Source: Peribacillus kribbensis DSM 17871
GTDB lineage: Bacteria; Bacillota; Bacilli; Bacillales; DSM-1321
Reading direction: 5' to 3'
NCBI RefSeq assembly: GCF_000430765.1
Contig: NZ_KE387244.1
Span: 105,246 to 169,245, forward strand
Length of the DNA stretch: 64,000 nt
The notes under the pieces are model-generated. The model ran no database searches and was not told the DNA's origin. It saw nothing but the letters and a program-made list of their open reading frames with translations. The translations under genes were made by a program, and so were the position numbers. Of this stretch, positions 52,798 through 62,702 are shown piece after piece (within the stretch, counting starts at the first letter, position 1; every line of letters begins with the position of its first letter).

Positions 52798-53775
52798 ATG
52801 AGCGATTTATTTGAGGCACTGCAAGAGAGGATTCATGGTCATAACATACGCATTGTTTTTCCAGAGGGAATGGATGAACGAATCATTGCGGCAGCGGGCA
52901 GGCTGGCTGCCGAGAAAATCCTTATGCCCATCCTCATCGGGAATATTGAGCAGATCCAGGCAAAAGCCAGGGAAATGAAGGTATCGCTTGAAGCCATTGA
53001 AATCTATGATCCTGCAAATTTCATTATGATGGATGAACTCGTCGCGTCCTTTGTGGAACGCCGGAATGGGAAGGTGACACCAGAACAGGCCAGGACCCTG
53101 CTTCTGGATGAGAATTACTTCGGGACCATGCTGGTCTACACCAATAGGGCGGATGGCCTTGTGAGCGGAGCGGCTCATTCTACAGCAGAAACCGTCAGGC
53201 CGGCACTCCAGATTATCAAAACAAAAGAAGGAGTGAATAAAACATCAGGCGTATTCATTATGGTCCGGGAAGATGAAAAATATGTCTTTGCGGATTGTGC
53301 CATTAATATTTCCCCTGACAGCCGGGATCTGGCGGAAATCGCTATAGAAAGCGCAAGGACAGCCAGGATGTTTGATATGGAGCCCCGTGTGGCCATGCTT
53401 AGTTTTTCTACTAAGGGCTCTGCCATGTCTCCGGAAACAGAAAAGACTGCTGCAGCAGTTGAAGAGGCAAGACGGGTCGATCCGTTCCTCGTGATTGATG
53501 GGGAACTCCAATTTGATGCTGCCTTTGTTCCGTCGGTAGCAGGGAGAAAAGCACCGGATTCCCCTATCCAGGGAAATGCCAATGTATTCATTTTCCCTAG
53601 CCTTGAGGCTGGGAATATCAGCTATAAAATAACCCAAAGATTGGGAGGGTTTGAAGCGCTGGGGCCTATCCTGCAGGGTCTGAACCGTCCTGTGAATGAT
53701 CTTTCCAGGGGCTGCAGCGAAGAGGATGTATTTAAGCTTGCGTTGATTACGGCCGCACAGGGCTTAAATCGTTAA
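52798..53775 (+). CDS. pta: Phosphate acetyltransferase
   Basis: Phosphotransacetylase (325 aa) that makes acetyl phosphate from acetyl-CoA, feeding overflow acetate metabolism. Family signs: DGLVSGAAHSTAETVRPALQIIKT (CoA site), MLSFSTKGSA and the C-terminal NVFIFPSLEAGNISYKI. ATG 52798 is preceded by AGAAGGTGG; the in-frame ATG at 52777 has none. In B. subtilis CcpA activates it; I could not point to a sure cre site here. lipL follows 111 bases later. Confidence 0.96.
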   Translation: MSDLFEALQERIHGHNIRIVFPEGMDERIIAAAGRLAAEKILMPILIGNIEQIQAKAREMKVSLEAIEIYDPANFIMMDELVASFVERRNGKVTPEQARTLLLDENYFGTMLVYTNRADGLVSGAAHSTAETVRPALQIIKTKEGVNKTSGVFIMVREDEKYVFADCAINISPDSRDLAEIAIESARTARMFDMEPRVAMLSFSTKGSAMSPETEKTAAAVEEARRVDPFLVIDGELQFDAAFVPSVAGRKAPDSPIQGNANVFIFPSLEAGNISYKITQRLGGFEALGPILQGLNRPVNDLSRGCSEEDVFKLALITAAQGLNR

Positions 53776-53886
53776 TAGAACGGAGGAAAACTATCAGCGC
53801 GGGCAGCTCTTTTTTGGCTTACGGGCAGGGTGGACTCCTTCACCATGTGATATACTAGAGCCATTAGAATTCGAAGGAGTTTTATT

Positions 53887-54729
53887 GTGACTGAGGAAAT
53901 TTCGCTTCTTAATCAGGATAAATGGAGAATCATCGATCAATCTTCATTGGGTCCTTCATTTAAAGCTATGTCATCCTTTGCTTTGGACGACACACTATGC
54001 CAGACAGTTGGGGCAGGACACTCTCCCGCTGCCGCGCGTGCATGGGTCCATCATTCGACGATTGTGCTTGGGATCCAGGATACAAGGCTTCCCTATCTTG
54101 AAGAGGGACTTTCATACCTTTCGCAGGAAGGCTATTCCTATGTAGTGCGCAATTCAGGCGGACTTGCGGTTGTATTGGATGAAGGGGTCCTTAATCTTTC
54201 GCTGATTTTCCCTGAATCTGAACGTAATAAAATAGAGATTAACCGAGGCTATGAAACCATGTATGAACTGATCAAGGCGATGTTCAAGGATTTCCCTGCA
54301 AAAATTGAAGCCAGGGAAATCAAAGGATCTTATTGTCCAGGGAGCTACGATCTCAGTATAAATGGCAAAAAGTTTGCCGGGATTTCACAGAGAAGAATCC
54401 GTAATGGAGCAGCCGTCCAGATCTATCTTTCTGTTGAAGGAAGCGGCAGCAAAAGAGCAGAATTGATCAGGGAATTCTACCAAAGGGCAAAGAGGGATGT
54501 TCAGACTAAATTTGATGTTCCGGAAATCCAACCGGAAGTCATGGCCTCGCTTTCCGAACTGCTAGAAAGGGATTTCACGGTCCAGGATGTAATGCTGCGC
54601 TTTTTGAAAGTCCTTCAACATTTCAGCGGCTATATCTATAACAGTCAGCTGGAGGGCGGGGAAGCAATTCTCTATGAAGGGCATCTGTCACGGATGGTGG
54701 AGCGCAACAGCAAGTTTGGCATTCTATGA
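53887..54729 (+). CDS. lipL: LipL octanoyl-GcvH:protein amidotransferase
   Basis: Second transferase of the Bacillus lipoate relay (280 aa): it moves octanoyl groups from GcvH to E2 subunits of 2-oxoacid dehydrogenases. The catalytic cysteine lies in [13 protein letters not shown] near 153, with the conserved [29 protein letters not shown] is the lipoyl-binding loop. GTG start with GAAGGAG upstream. It stays next to pta as in B. subtilis (ywfL). With lipM-lipA at 36-37.5 kb the path is complete. Confidence 0.94.
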   Translation: MTEEISLLNQDKWRIIDQSSLGPSFKAMSSFALDDTLCQTVGAGHSPAAARAWVHHSTIVLGIQDTRLPYLEEGLSYLSQEGYSYVVRNSGGLAVVLDEGVLNLSLIFPESERNKIEINRGYETMYELIKAMFKDFPAKIEAREIKGSYCPGSYDLSINGKKFAGISQRRIRNGAAVQIYLSVEGSGSKRAELIREFYQRAKRDVQTKFDVPEIQPEVMASLSELLERDFTVQDVMLRFLKVLQHFSGYIYNSQLEGGEAILYEGHLSRMVERNSKFGIL

Positions 54730-54761
54730 TTGAGGGCAATTTAGTCAGGACAAATAAATAG

Positions 54762-54792
54762 AAAACGAGCATCTTGGAATGCTCGTTTTTTT
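54762..54792 (+). terminator. Terminator of pta-lipL
   Basis: AAAACGAGCA pairs with TGCTCGTTTT, ending in seven T. Confidence 0.87.
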
Positions 54793-54831
54793 CTGCATAT
54801 AAAATCCGGGTTTCTCCCCGTGCCGCTTCTA

Positions 54832-55620
54832 TTATTCGGCTACCTTTTCAAGATTGCCGTTTCGGTCCATTTTGAACTTGGTGGCAGGGCGTTCTTCCTC
54901 ATCCAATAGGACATGTTTTCTAGCGCGATTCATGATTTTCATTAATGTTTCATAGTCTTCCTGCATCATGCCGGTATTTTGCTCCAGATCCTGAATCCTC
55001 TTTTGCAGTTCGGCGTTCTGCTGTTTTAAGTCCTTGATTTCGAGACTGAGTCTCTCGTTTTCTGTTTTTAATACCTGGTTTTGCAGCTCACTGGTGCTGA
55101 GAGTTTGAAGGTAAGTAATAACGGTATCCAGATTGATCTGCGGGCGTGAAGGTGCCAGATAAGCCCTTGCCTGTGCTGTATAGACGGGTTCTTGTGGTGT
55201 GCTTTGCGGAGGCTGCTTCATATCTGCCATTTCTGCCATGTTTGTCATGTCTACCATTTCTGCTGCTTCTAATTCTTGTGGATTATGAGACTGCATTTCT
55301 TCTATCGGAGCAGAAACCATAATGTCCTCCATGGCTGGGGCAGGCGGATTATAAAGAAGCTTTTTCTTTCCTCCCTGATCTTTGCCGAGAATTCTGTTTC
55401 TTTGTTTCCGCTGTTTCTTCGCAAGCTGCAGAGCTTTTTCATAATTATGCCGGACGACCGCATTCCAGCGGAATCCGCATGCTGCTGATGTACGATTGAG
55501 CTTGTCTCCTATTTCTTCAAATGCATTCAGCTGGGTGCTTCCTTCTCTCACATGGCGCAATACGGTTTCTGCCAACAATAAATCATTTTCTTCTGTCCAA
55601 GCGTCTTGCCTGACTTTCAT
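54832..55620 (-). CDS. rsfA: RsfA family prespore transcription regulator
   Basis: Regulator of the sigma-F regulon in the forespore (262 aa). An N-terminal Myb/SANT-like DNA-binding domain ([31 protein letters not shown]..., GFRWNAVVR) is followed by a variable, Met-rich middle ([16 protein letters not shown]) and a C-terminal coiled coil (about 175-230, [19 protein letters not shown]). Start ATG 55620 with AAGGAAGGA. A weak sigma-F-like pair, GTATA then 15 bases then GTACAGACT, lies about 110 bases upstream on the minus strand; I give it little weight. Confidence 0.9.
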   Translation of the reverse strand: MKVRQDAWTEENDLLLAETVLRHVREGSTQLNAFEEIGDKLNRTSAACGFRWNAVVRHNYEKALQLAKKQRKQRNRILGKDQGGKKKLLYNPPAPAMEDIMVSAPIEEMQSHNPQELEAAEMVDMTNMAEMADMKQPPQSTPQEPVYTAQARAYLAPSRPQINLDTVITYLQTLSTSELQNQVLKTENERLSLEIKDLKQQNAELQKRIQDLEQNTGMMQEDYETLMKIMNRARKHVLLDEEERPATKFKMDRNGNLEKVAE

Positions 55621-56052
55621 ATGATTCCTTCCTTTCTCAGGGGAAAATAACCTTAGAGGGAGACAAGCTTGGCCGCTCATCTTTGACCTCTTCTTAGAAA
55701 TCAGTCTGTACACTTTTACAAGTTTTTATACAAACGAGTTAGATAGAAAAGCAGATAGTTGAAAAGGAGGAATGCCTTAAGCAAAAATGTTCATAATAAG
55801 AAATGGAAAATAGTATGAGATGCTTTTAGTATTTGTTAGTTTTTTTTCAGGAGTGGTATATTCTAATCAAGCTCACAAGCTAGGCCCGATGCGGAAATAT
55901 GGACGGAATAAGACAGCATCTGCAAAATTTCGCCAAAAAATTTATATTTCCAGCTAATGGGCAGTGGGATTCATGAGCAATACGGGGTATAATTAAAACA
56001 GTTATGTAAAGATCGCTGTTTTAAAGAGCCTTAAAGAAAAAGAGGGTCGCCT
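55621..56052. other. Divergent intergenic region, rsfA-ywfO
   Basis: 432 bases between divergent starts. It must hold both promoters, but beyond the weak sigma-F-like pair near 55703-55731 I see no repeat, riboswitch or terminator. Confidence 0.5.
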
Positions 56053-57357
56053 ATGGGATATTCCGAGGAAAAATTGCATGAAGAGAAGGTCTTTAAGGAT
56101 CCTGTTCATCGGTACATACATGTAAAGGACAAGGTTATCTGGGATTTAATCGGAACGAAGGAATTTCAGCGGTTAAGGCGGGTCCGCCAGCTTGGGACAA
56201 CCTTTCTTGTTTTCCACGGCGCTGAGCACAGCCGCCTGAATCATTCTCTTGGAGTATACGAGATTATCAGGCGCATCGTGGATGATGTATTTAACGGCCG
56301 TCCGGAATGGGACCAGAGCGAGCGGCTTCTGTCGCTGTGTGCCGCTCTTCTTCATGATTTAGGGCATGGCCCATTTTCTCACTCTTTTGAAAAGGTCTTT
56401 GATCTGGATCATGAGCACTTTACCCAGCAGATTATACTGGGAAATACGGAAATAAATGAAGTCTTAAGCAGGGTGGCTTCAGATTTTCCTCAAAAAGTCT
56501 CTGATGTCATTGCCAAAACCTATAAAAATAAATTAGTAGTCAGCTTGATTTCAAGCCAGATCGATGCAGACCGCATGGACTACCTCCAGCGGGATGCGTA
56601 TTTCACAGGTGTAAGCTACGGCCACTTCGATATGGAAAGGATCCTCAGGGTGATGAGGCCGAGGGAAGACCAGGTGGTCATCAAGCAGAGCGGAATGCAT
56701 GCTGTAGAGGATTACATCATGAGCCGGTATCAGATGTACTGGCAGGTATATTTCCATCCTGTAACCCGGAGCGCTGAAGTCATTTTGACCAAAATCCTTC
56801 ACAGGGCCAAGCATTTATTTGAAAAGAATTATACATTTAAACTCGAGCCGATCCATTTCTACTCCCTGTTTAAAGGAGAGACCTCGCTTGAGGACTACTT
56901 AAAGCTCGATGAATCCGTAATGCTGTATTATTTCCAGCTCTGGCAGGAAGAGAATGATCCCATTTTAAAGGACCTGTGCGACCGATTTGTAAACCGGAAG
57001 CTCTTTAAATATGTGGAGTTCCATCCTTCTAACAGCCAGATGAGCAAATTATTGGAGCTGAATAAGCTTTTTATCAAAGCTGGAATTGATCCTGAATATT
57101 ACCTGGTTGTGGATTCTTCCTCAGACCTGCCGTACGACTTTTACAGGCCGGGTGAAGAGGAGGAAAGGCTGCCGATCCATCTATTGAAGAATAATGGGGA
57201 AATCCGGGAGCTGTCGAGGGAGTCCGAGATAGTGGATGCGATCTCAGGCAAGAGAAGAACGGACCATAAGCTGTATTTCCCTGCAGATCTGCTGGAGGAT
57301 GAAAGCGGCAAACGTAAAATAAAGAAGCAGATCAGGCAGCTGCTTGATCTCGACTAA
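56053..57357 (+). CDS. ywfO: YwfO, HD-domain phosphohydrolase (dNTPase-like)
   Basis: HD-superfamily metal phosphohydrolase (434 aa) like B. subtilis YwfO, related to SAMHD1/dGTPases, which cleave dNTPs. The HD motif is in ALLHDLGHGPFSHSFE, an upstream metal His lies in HGAEHSRLNHSLGVYE, and DADRMDYLQRDA carries the last Asp ligand. KDPVHRYIHV near the N-terminus is typical of the group. Substrate specificity is not certain. GAGGGTCGCC lies before the ATG. ywgA follows 92 bases later. Confidence 0.92.
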   Translation: MGYSEEKLHEEKVFKDPVHRYIHVKDKVIWDLIGTKEFQRLRRVRQLGTTFLVFHGAEHSRLNHSLGVYEIIRRIVDDVFNGRPEWDQSERLLSLCAALLHDLGHGPFSHSFEKVFDLDHEHFTQQIILGNTEINEVLSRVASDFPQKVSDVIAKTYKNKLVVSLISSQIDADRMDYLQRDAYFTGVSYGHFDMERILRVMRPREDQVVIKQSGMHAVEDYIMSRYQMYWQVYFHPVTRSAEVILTKILHRAKHLFEKNYTFKLEPIHFYSLFKGETSLEDYLKLDESVMLYYFQLWQEENDPILKDLCDRFVNRKLFKYVEFHPSNSQMSKLLELNKLFIKAGIDPEYYLVVDSSSDLPYDFYRPGEEEERLPIHLLKNNGEIRELSRESEIVDAISGKRRTDHKLYFPADLLEDESGKRKIKKQIRQLLDLD

Positions 57358-57449
57358 TAGAATTGTTAAGAGCCAGACTCTGTGGATATACGAAGATGAA
57401 AAACGGCTCCGCCTCAGGGATATTAAAGGAATCCAAGGAGTGAAAGACC

Positions 57450-57959
57450 TTGTTTAATGATCATGCTAAAATTATCCATGCCATTGCACTAGCCGGTGAG
57501 ATATCTGGACGAAAAAAGCTACAGAAAATGATTTATATCGCAAAAAAGATTTCCTTCCCATTTCAGGAAAAATTTCAGTTTCATTTTTATGGACCATACT
57601 CAGAGGAGCTTACGCTGAGGGTGGAGGAGCTATGCAATCTTGGATACTTGAATGAAGCCAGGGAAAAAAAGAGCGGATACTATCAATATTGCTATACATT
57701 GACAGACTCCGGAAAAGAGTTCCTGGATCTATACCAGATGGAAATGCCTGCATTGGAACCATGCCTTCAGGATATGAATGTACAGAATGCAAGATTCCTT
57801 GAACTGGTTTCCACTGTGTTATACTTTGACAGCCTGCCGAAAGAAGAAGTCTGTGAGAAGGTCTTTACCTTGAAGAGCAAGCAGAAATATACACTCGAAG
57901 AAATCGAAGAAGCCTACCAATACATTGCGAAATTACAGGAAAAAGCTAAGCTCCAGTAG
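57450..57959 (+). CDS. ywgA: YwgA family protein
   Basis: Soluble protein (169 aa) of unknown function, in the YwgA group. Residues 1-60 (HAIALAGEISGRKKLQKMIYIAKK) and FYGPYSEELTLRVEELCNLGYLNEA look like a winged-helix domain, so nucleic-acid binding is possible. TTG start with AAGGAG nine bases upstream. The order ywfO-ywgA-ywhB is kept from B. subtilis. The 3' end overlaps its own terminator. Confidence 0.85.
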   Translation: MFNDHAKIIHAIALAGEISGRKKLQKMIYIAKKISFPFQEKFQFHFYGPYSEELTLRVEELCNLGYLNEAREKKSGYYQYCYTLTDSGKEFLDLYQMEMPALEPCLQDMNVQNARFLELVSTVLYFDSLPKEEVCEKVFTLKSKQKYTLEEIEEAYQYIAKLQEKAKLQ

Positions 57960-57979
57960 GATGCTTAGCTTTATTTTTT
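57942..57979 (+). terminator. Terminator of ywfO-ywgA, overlapping the ywgA end
   Basis: AAGCTAAG (inside the last codons) pairs with CTTAGCTT after the stop, followed by TATTTTTT. Confidence 0.75.
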
Positions 57980-58090
57980 GATGAAGGGTAGAAATGTGGA
58001 ATCATCAGAATTAGAAATTTATATACGAAAGAGCATTCTTTTCTTTTTTAGGATGAAAGTCGATTTATTTAGTCTAATGTTAAAATGGGG

Positions 58091-58415
58091 CTGCCCGAGT
58101 TCCGTTCCAGGCGCTTCGCTTTCCGTGGGGCGGGCGGTGAGCCTCCTCGGCTTCGCCTGTGGGGTCTCACCTGTCCCGCTGCTCCCACTCAGAAAAGCGG
58201 AGAACGGTGCCTGCTAAGTAATCTTTTTTTTGTTCAATGTAAATCCTTTTCAATTGAAAAACTCGAAATATTAGCAGGCAGAGACCCGATCAGCATAAGG
58301 CGGTCAGGGCGTGGGAAGCGTTTTTCTTCCCATGGACTGATTGACTTATGACTCGAGGGTCTCAGTTCCGCAGCTGGATTAAGGAGTCTTCGCGCCTTCC
58401 ACTCCACTCGGGCAG
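58091..58415 (+). repeat. Complete modular repeat, copy 2
   Basis: 325 bp bounded by CTGCCCGAG and CTCGGGCAG, a perfect 9-bp inverted repeat whose sequence differs from copy 1, although pairing is kept. Interior order is as in copy 1: GGGCGGTGAGCC/GGGGTCTCACC hairpin, AAAAGCGGAGAACGGTGCC, AT-rich linker, TTAGCAGGCAGAGACCCGA, CATAAGGC, GTGGGAAG/CTTCCCA stem, GACTTATGACTCGAGGGTC. The remaining 58416-58624 shows nothing recognisable. Confidence 0.83.
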
Positions 58416-58624
58416 GAATTAAAAATTGATTAAGGCGTACAAAAATTCCTTTAATCTCTCCCGACTATGGTATAAGTTACTTGTCCCTAAATACAGAATA
58501 ATAATCCCTATATACTGAATATACCTTTGTCCATAAAAATAAATGATGCGGCACACAATTCAGTTTTTTATATAGGTTAGCCTCCCGTCTAATTCTAAGT
58601 TCCAGATAAAATGCCAGTCCTTTA

Positions 58625-58810
58625 TTATTCGTCGCTCAGACGCTTGCCTGCAACCGCATAATGGTTCTTGCTCATTTCCTCAATGAAAACGACTACTTTG
58701 TCCTTAGAAGCGCCTGTTGTTTCTGTTACAGCCTCTGTCACTTTCTCCACAAGAGCCTTTTTTTGTTCCTCTGAACGGCCTTCAAGCATTTTTACTGTTA
58801 CATATGGCAT
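58625..58810 (-). CDS. ywhB: 4-oxalocrotonate tautomerase-like enzyme (YwhB)
   Basis: Tautomerase-superfamily protein (61 aa), full length. After removal of Met1, Pro1 (MPYVTVK) is the catalytic base; the two arginines normal for 4-OT are partly seen (EGRSEEQK). It forms hexamers in relatives. B. subtilis YwhB tautomerises 2-hydroxymuconate in vitro, but no aromatic pathway is nearby and its true substrate is unknown. GGGAGGA precedes the ATG. Confidence 0.92.
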   Translation of the reverse strand: MPYVTVKMLEGRSEEQKKALVEKVTEAVTETTGASKDKVVVFIEEMSKNHYAVAGKRLSDE

Positions 58811-58988
58811 GTGATTTTCCTCCCTTATATAAGCCTTGAGAGTAGTTTTTCACAATTTTTTCATAATTGCAAGCAGCGGGAGAGCCGTTTTTTGGCATCC
58901 TCTTTGAACATGGGGCCGGGTTTCCGTTATACTATGGAATATATCTAAGTATAATTTGGTAAGCAGAAGACAAATTGGGGGAGAATAA

Positions 58989-59651
58989 TTGGATACCATT
59001 CAAAGCTTTTTAAAATACCCATTAGAGGAAATTCCTTATGTGGTTATTACGTTGATGATCGCTTTCACTCTGCATGAGTATGCACATGCAATTGTTGCTT
59101 ATAAGTTTGGCGACCCTACGGCCAAAAAGCAGGGGCGGCTTACCCTGAATCCTGCGGTCCATCTGGATCCGCTCGGGACCATTCTGCTTTTGATTGCCGG
59201 ATTCGGCTGGGCGCGCCCGGTCCCTGTCAACAGGATGTATTTTAAAAGGCCAAGGCTGGCAGGCATTTTGGTATCGATTGCCGGGCCGATAAGCAATCTG
59301 CTTATTGCTGTAGTGGGATTTGCGGTTTTCTATGGTCTCGCCGCAGCAGGAGTCCTTCAGGATAATGAATATGTGATAAAATTCCTGCAGACTCTTATTG
59401 AGATTAATCTTGTTTTGTTTGTCTTTAATCTACTGCCATTCCCGCCGCTTGATGGCTACCGGGTACTCGAGGACCTGGCGCCGGATCATATCCGCCACAG
59501 TATGATGAAGCTTGAAATGTATGGTTCGCTGATTTTCCTTGTGATTGTCATCACACCGATAGGCGACTATATCATCAATCCAATCTTTTATACGGTGATT
59601 CCTGCAATTGCCAATGGGTTAGGGAGCTTCTTCTCCAGTATATTTTTTTAA
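58989..59651 (+). CDS. ywhC: YwhC, site-2 protease family (M50)
   Basis: Membrane zinc metalloprotease-like protein (220 aa) of family M50/YwhC. The zinc motif is HEYAH near 29-33 in the first helix; the third ligand is in [13 protein letters not shown] near 153, inside a later helix. Five to six hydrophobic segments. No PDZ domain, so it belongs to the small subgroup. TTG start with GGGGGAG upstream. The substrate is unknown. Follows ywhB divergently and leads to ywhD after 49 bases. Confidence 0.9.
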   Translation: MDTIQSFLKYPLEEIPYVVITLMIAFTLHEYAHAIVAYKFGDPTAKKQGRLTLNPAVHLDPLGTILLLIAGFGWARPVPVNRMYFKRPRLAGILVSIAGPISNLLIAVVGFAVFYGLAAAGVLQDNEYVIKFLQTLIEINLVLFVFNLLPFPPLDGYRVLEDLAPDHIRHSMMKLEMYGSLIFLVIVITPIGDYIINPIFYTVIPAIANGLGSFFSSIFF

Positions 59652-59700
59652 GTAGAGCAACAGTATGCTGACGGAAAATTAATGTTAGAAGGTGTAAGTT

Positions 59701-60219
59701 ATGGAAGAAAAGCCGAAGAAAAAGCTGGGATTTAATATTATAAAAAATGATCCGACAGACGGACATGGCGGGTACGGAACAGGCGCTTTAAGCCTGGAAA
59801 ATGTGTCTCCTGTTTTTATTGATATCGAAGAGGGAGAAGCCTTTGTGGATATCGGGGCCATGCATGCCCGAAGTGCGGTGGAAAAGGGAATCAAATTCCT
59901 GAAGAATAAAGAAGAGGTCCCAAACGGAAAGCCGTACTGGCTGATCTGGGTGTCCATTGAAAGAAAGCCTGAGGGATCGTATTATGCAGGGGTGACAGCC
60001 TGTGAACTGACGGTTGACCGTTCCATCAGAAGAGGCTATAAATCCCTTCCTGAGCATGTGAACCGTATGGATAAGTCCCTTAAAAGGAATATCATCGTGG
60101 ATCATATGGATGAGAAATCAAAGCTGATCTTAAAGGATTTCTTAAAAAATCACAGCATCGAAATGTGGAATAACTCCACATCCAAGCTTAAAGAAGGACT
60201 GCTGGAAAGCGGAGAATAA
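59701..60219 (+). CDS. ywhD: YwhD family protein
   Basis: Soluble protein (172 aa), YwhD family, of unknown function. Conserved stretches: KKLGFNIIKNDPTDGHGGYGTG near 8-29, DIGAMHARSAVEKGIKFL, and YWLIWVSIERKPEGSYYAGVTAC. No membrane part, no known catalytic motif. AGAAGGTG precedes the ATG. It may share a transcript with ywhC; a strong terminator follows 140 bases later. Confidence 0.88.
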   Translation: MEEKPKKKLGFNIIKNDPTDGHGGYGTGALSLENVSPVFIDIEEGEAFVDIGAMHARSAVEKGIKFLKNKEEVPNGKPYWLIWVSIERKPEGSYYAGVTACELTVDRSIRRGYKSLPEHVNRMDKSLKRNIIVDHMDEKSKLILKDFLKNHSIEMWNNSTSKLKEGLLESGE

Positions 60220-60355
60220 AGGAGCAGTACCCTTGTCTAAGGGGCAGGCGGGTAAAAAACCGGAAATTCTCTGTTAAAAATGGGAAATAAATGCTTGTAG
60301 AATAGCAAGAAAAGTACTATTATTTACAGCAGGAATACTATAAAGCTAGGACGCG

Positions 60356-60384
60356 AAAAACCCCGGGGCATCCCGGGGTTTTTT
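60356..60384 (+). terminator. Strong terminator after ywhC-ywhD
   Basis: AAAAACCCCGGG and CCCGGGGTTTTTT pair perfectly around GCAT. Confidence 0.93.
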
Positions 60385-60416
60385 GTCTTGTCTTCTATCG
60401 GTTGCTGCCTTTGCAG

Positions 60417-60634
60417 ATGTTATGAGAGCCAAATCCAGGACGTTTCCACCGAGTAATGTCCTTCATAGTCGGTATGAAGGACAAAACCAGGATGTTTCCA
60501 CCGAGTAATGTCCTTCACAGTCGATATGAAGGACAAAACCGGGGCATTTTCACCGAGTAATGTCCTTCATAGCCGGTATGAAGGACAAAAACCAGGGCAT
60601 TTCACAGGATCATGTCCTTCATTAATTACCTCTT
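60417..60634 (+). repeat. 52-bp tandem palindromic repeat, locus 2
   Basis: TGTCCTTCAT/C starts at 60457, 60509, 60561 and 60613, exactly 52 bases apart, with a decayed unit before. Each full unit contains GTCCTTCAT, about 7 bases, ATGAAGGAC, a perfect 9-bp hairpin, then AAAACCAGG and CACCGAGTAA. It is the same family and period as locus 1 near 2 kb, but better preserved. Confidence 0.88.
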
Positions 60635-60641
60635 ATAAAAA

Positions 60642-62702
60642 TCAACTGCCCAAGATCCTCTTGTACCATGGGATCTTCTTTTCGCCGCTCTTTTTAACCT
60701 TCGGTGAGGCTCCATCCTTTAAGTGCTCTGTACAATATTCCGTCGGCTCTGTGCCCTTAACGAAATAGGTATACCGTTTTACTGGACATGAAGAGGAGGC
60801 AAGCTTACCGCTCTCTGGATTTACATACACTCCGATTACGTTTGAAGTAGGCTTGAATTTTTTGGCCTTCACTTGAGATAAGTCGCTTTCCATAAAGTCG
60901 GCCCAGATCAATTTAGAATATTTCTTTTCCACGGAGGACTCGAGCCTCCTGGAATCATCATAGCCAGTCCAGACTCCTGTCACGAGCTGCGGCGTATAGC
61001 CGATCATCCAGCTGTCCGTTTCGGTCGAGCCGGATTTTCCCGCATAGGGTCTTGTCAGCTCCAAGGCAATGGTGCTGCCTGTAACAGACGAATAGCCATT
61101 CAGCTTTTTATCAAAAATACCGGTCAGCATGGATGTCATCACATACGTTAAATCAGGATTCAATTCCTGCCTGGTTTCGCGGTCATATTCATAAATGACC
61201 TCCCCTTTATGATTGACCACTTTTTTTATGAAAATGGGCTTTACGTCTTTTCCTCCATTGGCAAGCATGGAATAAGCCCCAGTCATTTCAGTCATCCTCA
61301 CACCGGAAGTGCCCAATGCAAGGGAAGGCACATCAGAAAGAGGAGAGTGAATGCCGAACCGGCGGGCTGTCTGGATCAGCGATCCTTCTTTTAAAAACAG
61401 ATTGGTTTTAACGGCGTATACATTATCCGATAAGGCAATGGCCTGGGCGAGCGTGATGTCTTTATCCGCATATTGATTGTTGAAATTATGCGGTGTATAG
61501 GTGGCTCTGTCATGGTCATACTTGAATGCGGTCAGCTCGCTCCTTAAAAGAGTAGAAGGAGTGAAGCCCTGCTCAAGTGCTGCGTAATAAAGAATCGGCT
61601 TCATCGTAGAGCCCGGCTGTCTCAAGGCCTGTACGGCACGGTTAAACGGGCTCTTGCTGTAGTCCCTCCCGCCGATCATGGCTTTTACTTCCCCTGTTTT
61701 TGGATCCATTGATACAAGGGAGCCCTGAATGTCTGATTCCTTTGAGATAATCCGGTCAAAGGCTCTTTGCGCCTTGTTCTGGGCATCAGGATCAAGCGTT
61801 GTATAAACGCTGAGGCCGCCAAGCTCGATGGTCCGTTCATCCAGATGGAGCTGATTTCTTAAAGCCTGTTTGACTGCGTCCTGGAAGTAAGGCGCGGCAG
61901 CCTTTCTTGGCTCATCCTGCTGACTCCTGAAGTCGAGCGGGGAAGCTTCGGCTTTTTGAACTTCTGCACGCTGGATCAATCCCGAACGCTGCATGGAGGA
62001 CAATACAACCGCCTGCCGCTGTTTGGCATTTTCCATGGATACATAGGGCGAATAGCGGGAAGGCCCCTTTGGAATCCCGGCAAGCATAGAGGCCTCTGCA
62101 AGAGTCAGATCCTTGGCATCCTTGCCGAAATAATATCGGCTAGCCGCCTGTACACCGTAAGCTCCATGCCCGTAATAGATAGTATTTAAATAGCCCTCCA
62201 GAATCTCATCCTTTGAATAATTCATCTCAATCCGGATGGTGTAAAAGGCTTCATCCAATTTCCTTTTCCACGTTTTATCATGCTGAAGAAAAAGGTTTCT
62301 TGCATACTGCTGGGTAATGGTGCTCGCCCCCTGGACCTTTGACATGGCGTGAAGGTCTGCCAGAATGGCCCCGGCTATGCGCTTCGTGTCAAATCCCTTA
62401 TGGGTGAAAAAATGCTGATCCTCTACGGAAACGGTAGCTGCAATCAGATTGGGGGAGATATCCTTCAGCTTCACCCAGTACCTCTTATGACCGGTGCTGG
62501 TTTCACCGATGATAGAGTTGTCTGCGGCATAAAAAATCGATGACTTCGGTACAGCAAGCGGAGGAGCGCCAAGCACCTTCGCATAGCCAAGCACCGACAT
62601 ATAAACAATAAAGAGAGCCAATAGGCCCAGTGCTGATAATATCAGGATTGCTCTAAAATATTTTAAGGACTTTTTGAATCGCTGGCCTGTTATTGCTTCC
62701 AT
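60642..62702 (-). CDS. pbpG: Class A penicillin-binding protein, PbpG-like
   Basis: Bifunctional peptidoglycan synthase (686 aa) like the B. subtilis sporulation protein PBP2d. One N-terminal membrane helix (about 12-40) is followed by a GT51 transglycosylase domain (TVSVEDQHFFTHKGFD with the catalytic Glu, QYARNLFL, GYLNTIYYGHGAYGV) and a transpeptidase domain with SxxK in RQPGSTMKPI, SDN in ALSDNVYA, and KSG in AGKSGSTETDS. The tail holds CP...C with YTYFVKGTEPTEYC. I prefer ATG 62702 (GGGCGGTG upstream, and agreement with B. subtilis); ATG 62744 would add 14 residues. Confidence 0.93.
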   Translation of the reverse strand: MEAITGQRFKKSLKYFRAILILSALGLLALFIVYMSVLGYAKVLGAPPLAVPKSSIFYAADNSIIGETSTGHKRYWVKLKDISPNLIAATVSVEDQHFFTHKGFDTKRIAGAILADLHAMSKVQGASTITQQYARNLFLQHDKTWKRKLDEAFYTIRIEMNYSKDEILEGYLNTIYYGHGAYGVQAASRYYFGKDAKDLTLAEASMLAGIPKGPSRYSPYVSMENAKQRQAVVLSSMQRSGLIQRAEVQKAEASPLDFRSQQDEPRKAAAPYFQDAVKQALRNQLHLDERTIELGGLSVYTTLDPDAQNKAQRAFDRIISKESDIQGSLVSMDPKTGEVKAMIGGRDYSKSPFNRAVQALRQPGSTMKPILYYAALEQGFTPSTLLRSELTAFKYDHDRATYTPHNFNNQYADKDITLAQAIALSDNVYAVKTNLFLKEGSLIQTARRFGIHSPLSDVPSLALGTSGVRMTEMTGAYSMLANGGKDVKPIFIKKVVNHKGEVIYEYDRETRQELNPDLTYVMTSMLTGIFDKKLNGYSSVTGSTIALELTRPYAGKSGSTETDSWMIGYTPQLVTGVWTGYDDSRRLESSVEKKYSKLIWADFMESDLSQVKAKKFKPTSNVIGVYVNPESGKLASSSCPVKRYTYFVKGTEPTEYCTEHLKDGASPKVKKSGEKKIPWYKRILGS

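Noticed and set aside
57978..58351. Open frames over the modular repeat (also near 39104-39529 and 50781-51214)
   Set aside because: They translate the repeat itself; frames break between copies, so the repeat is not coding.
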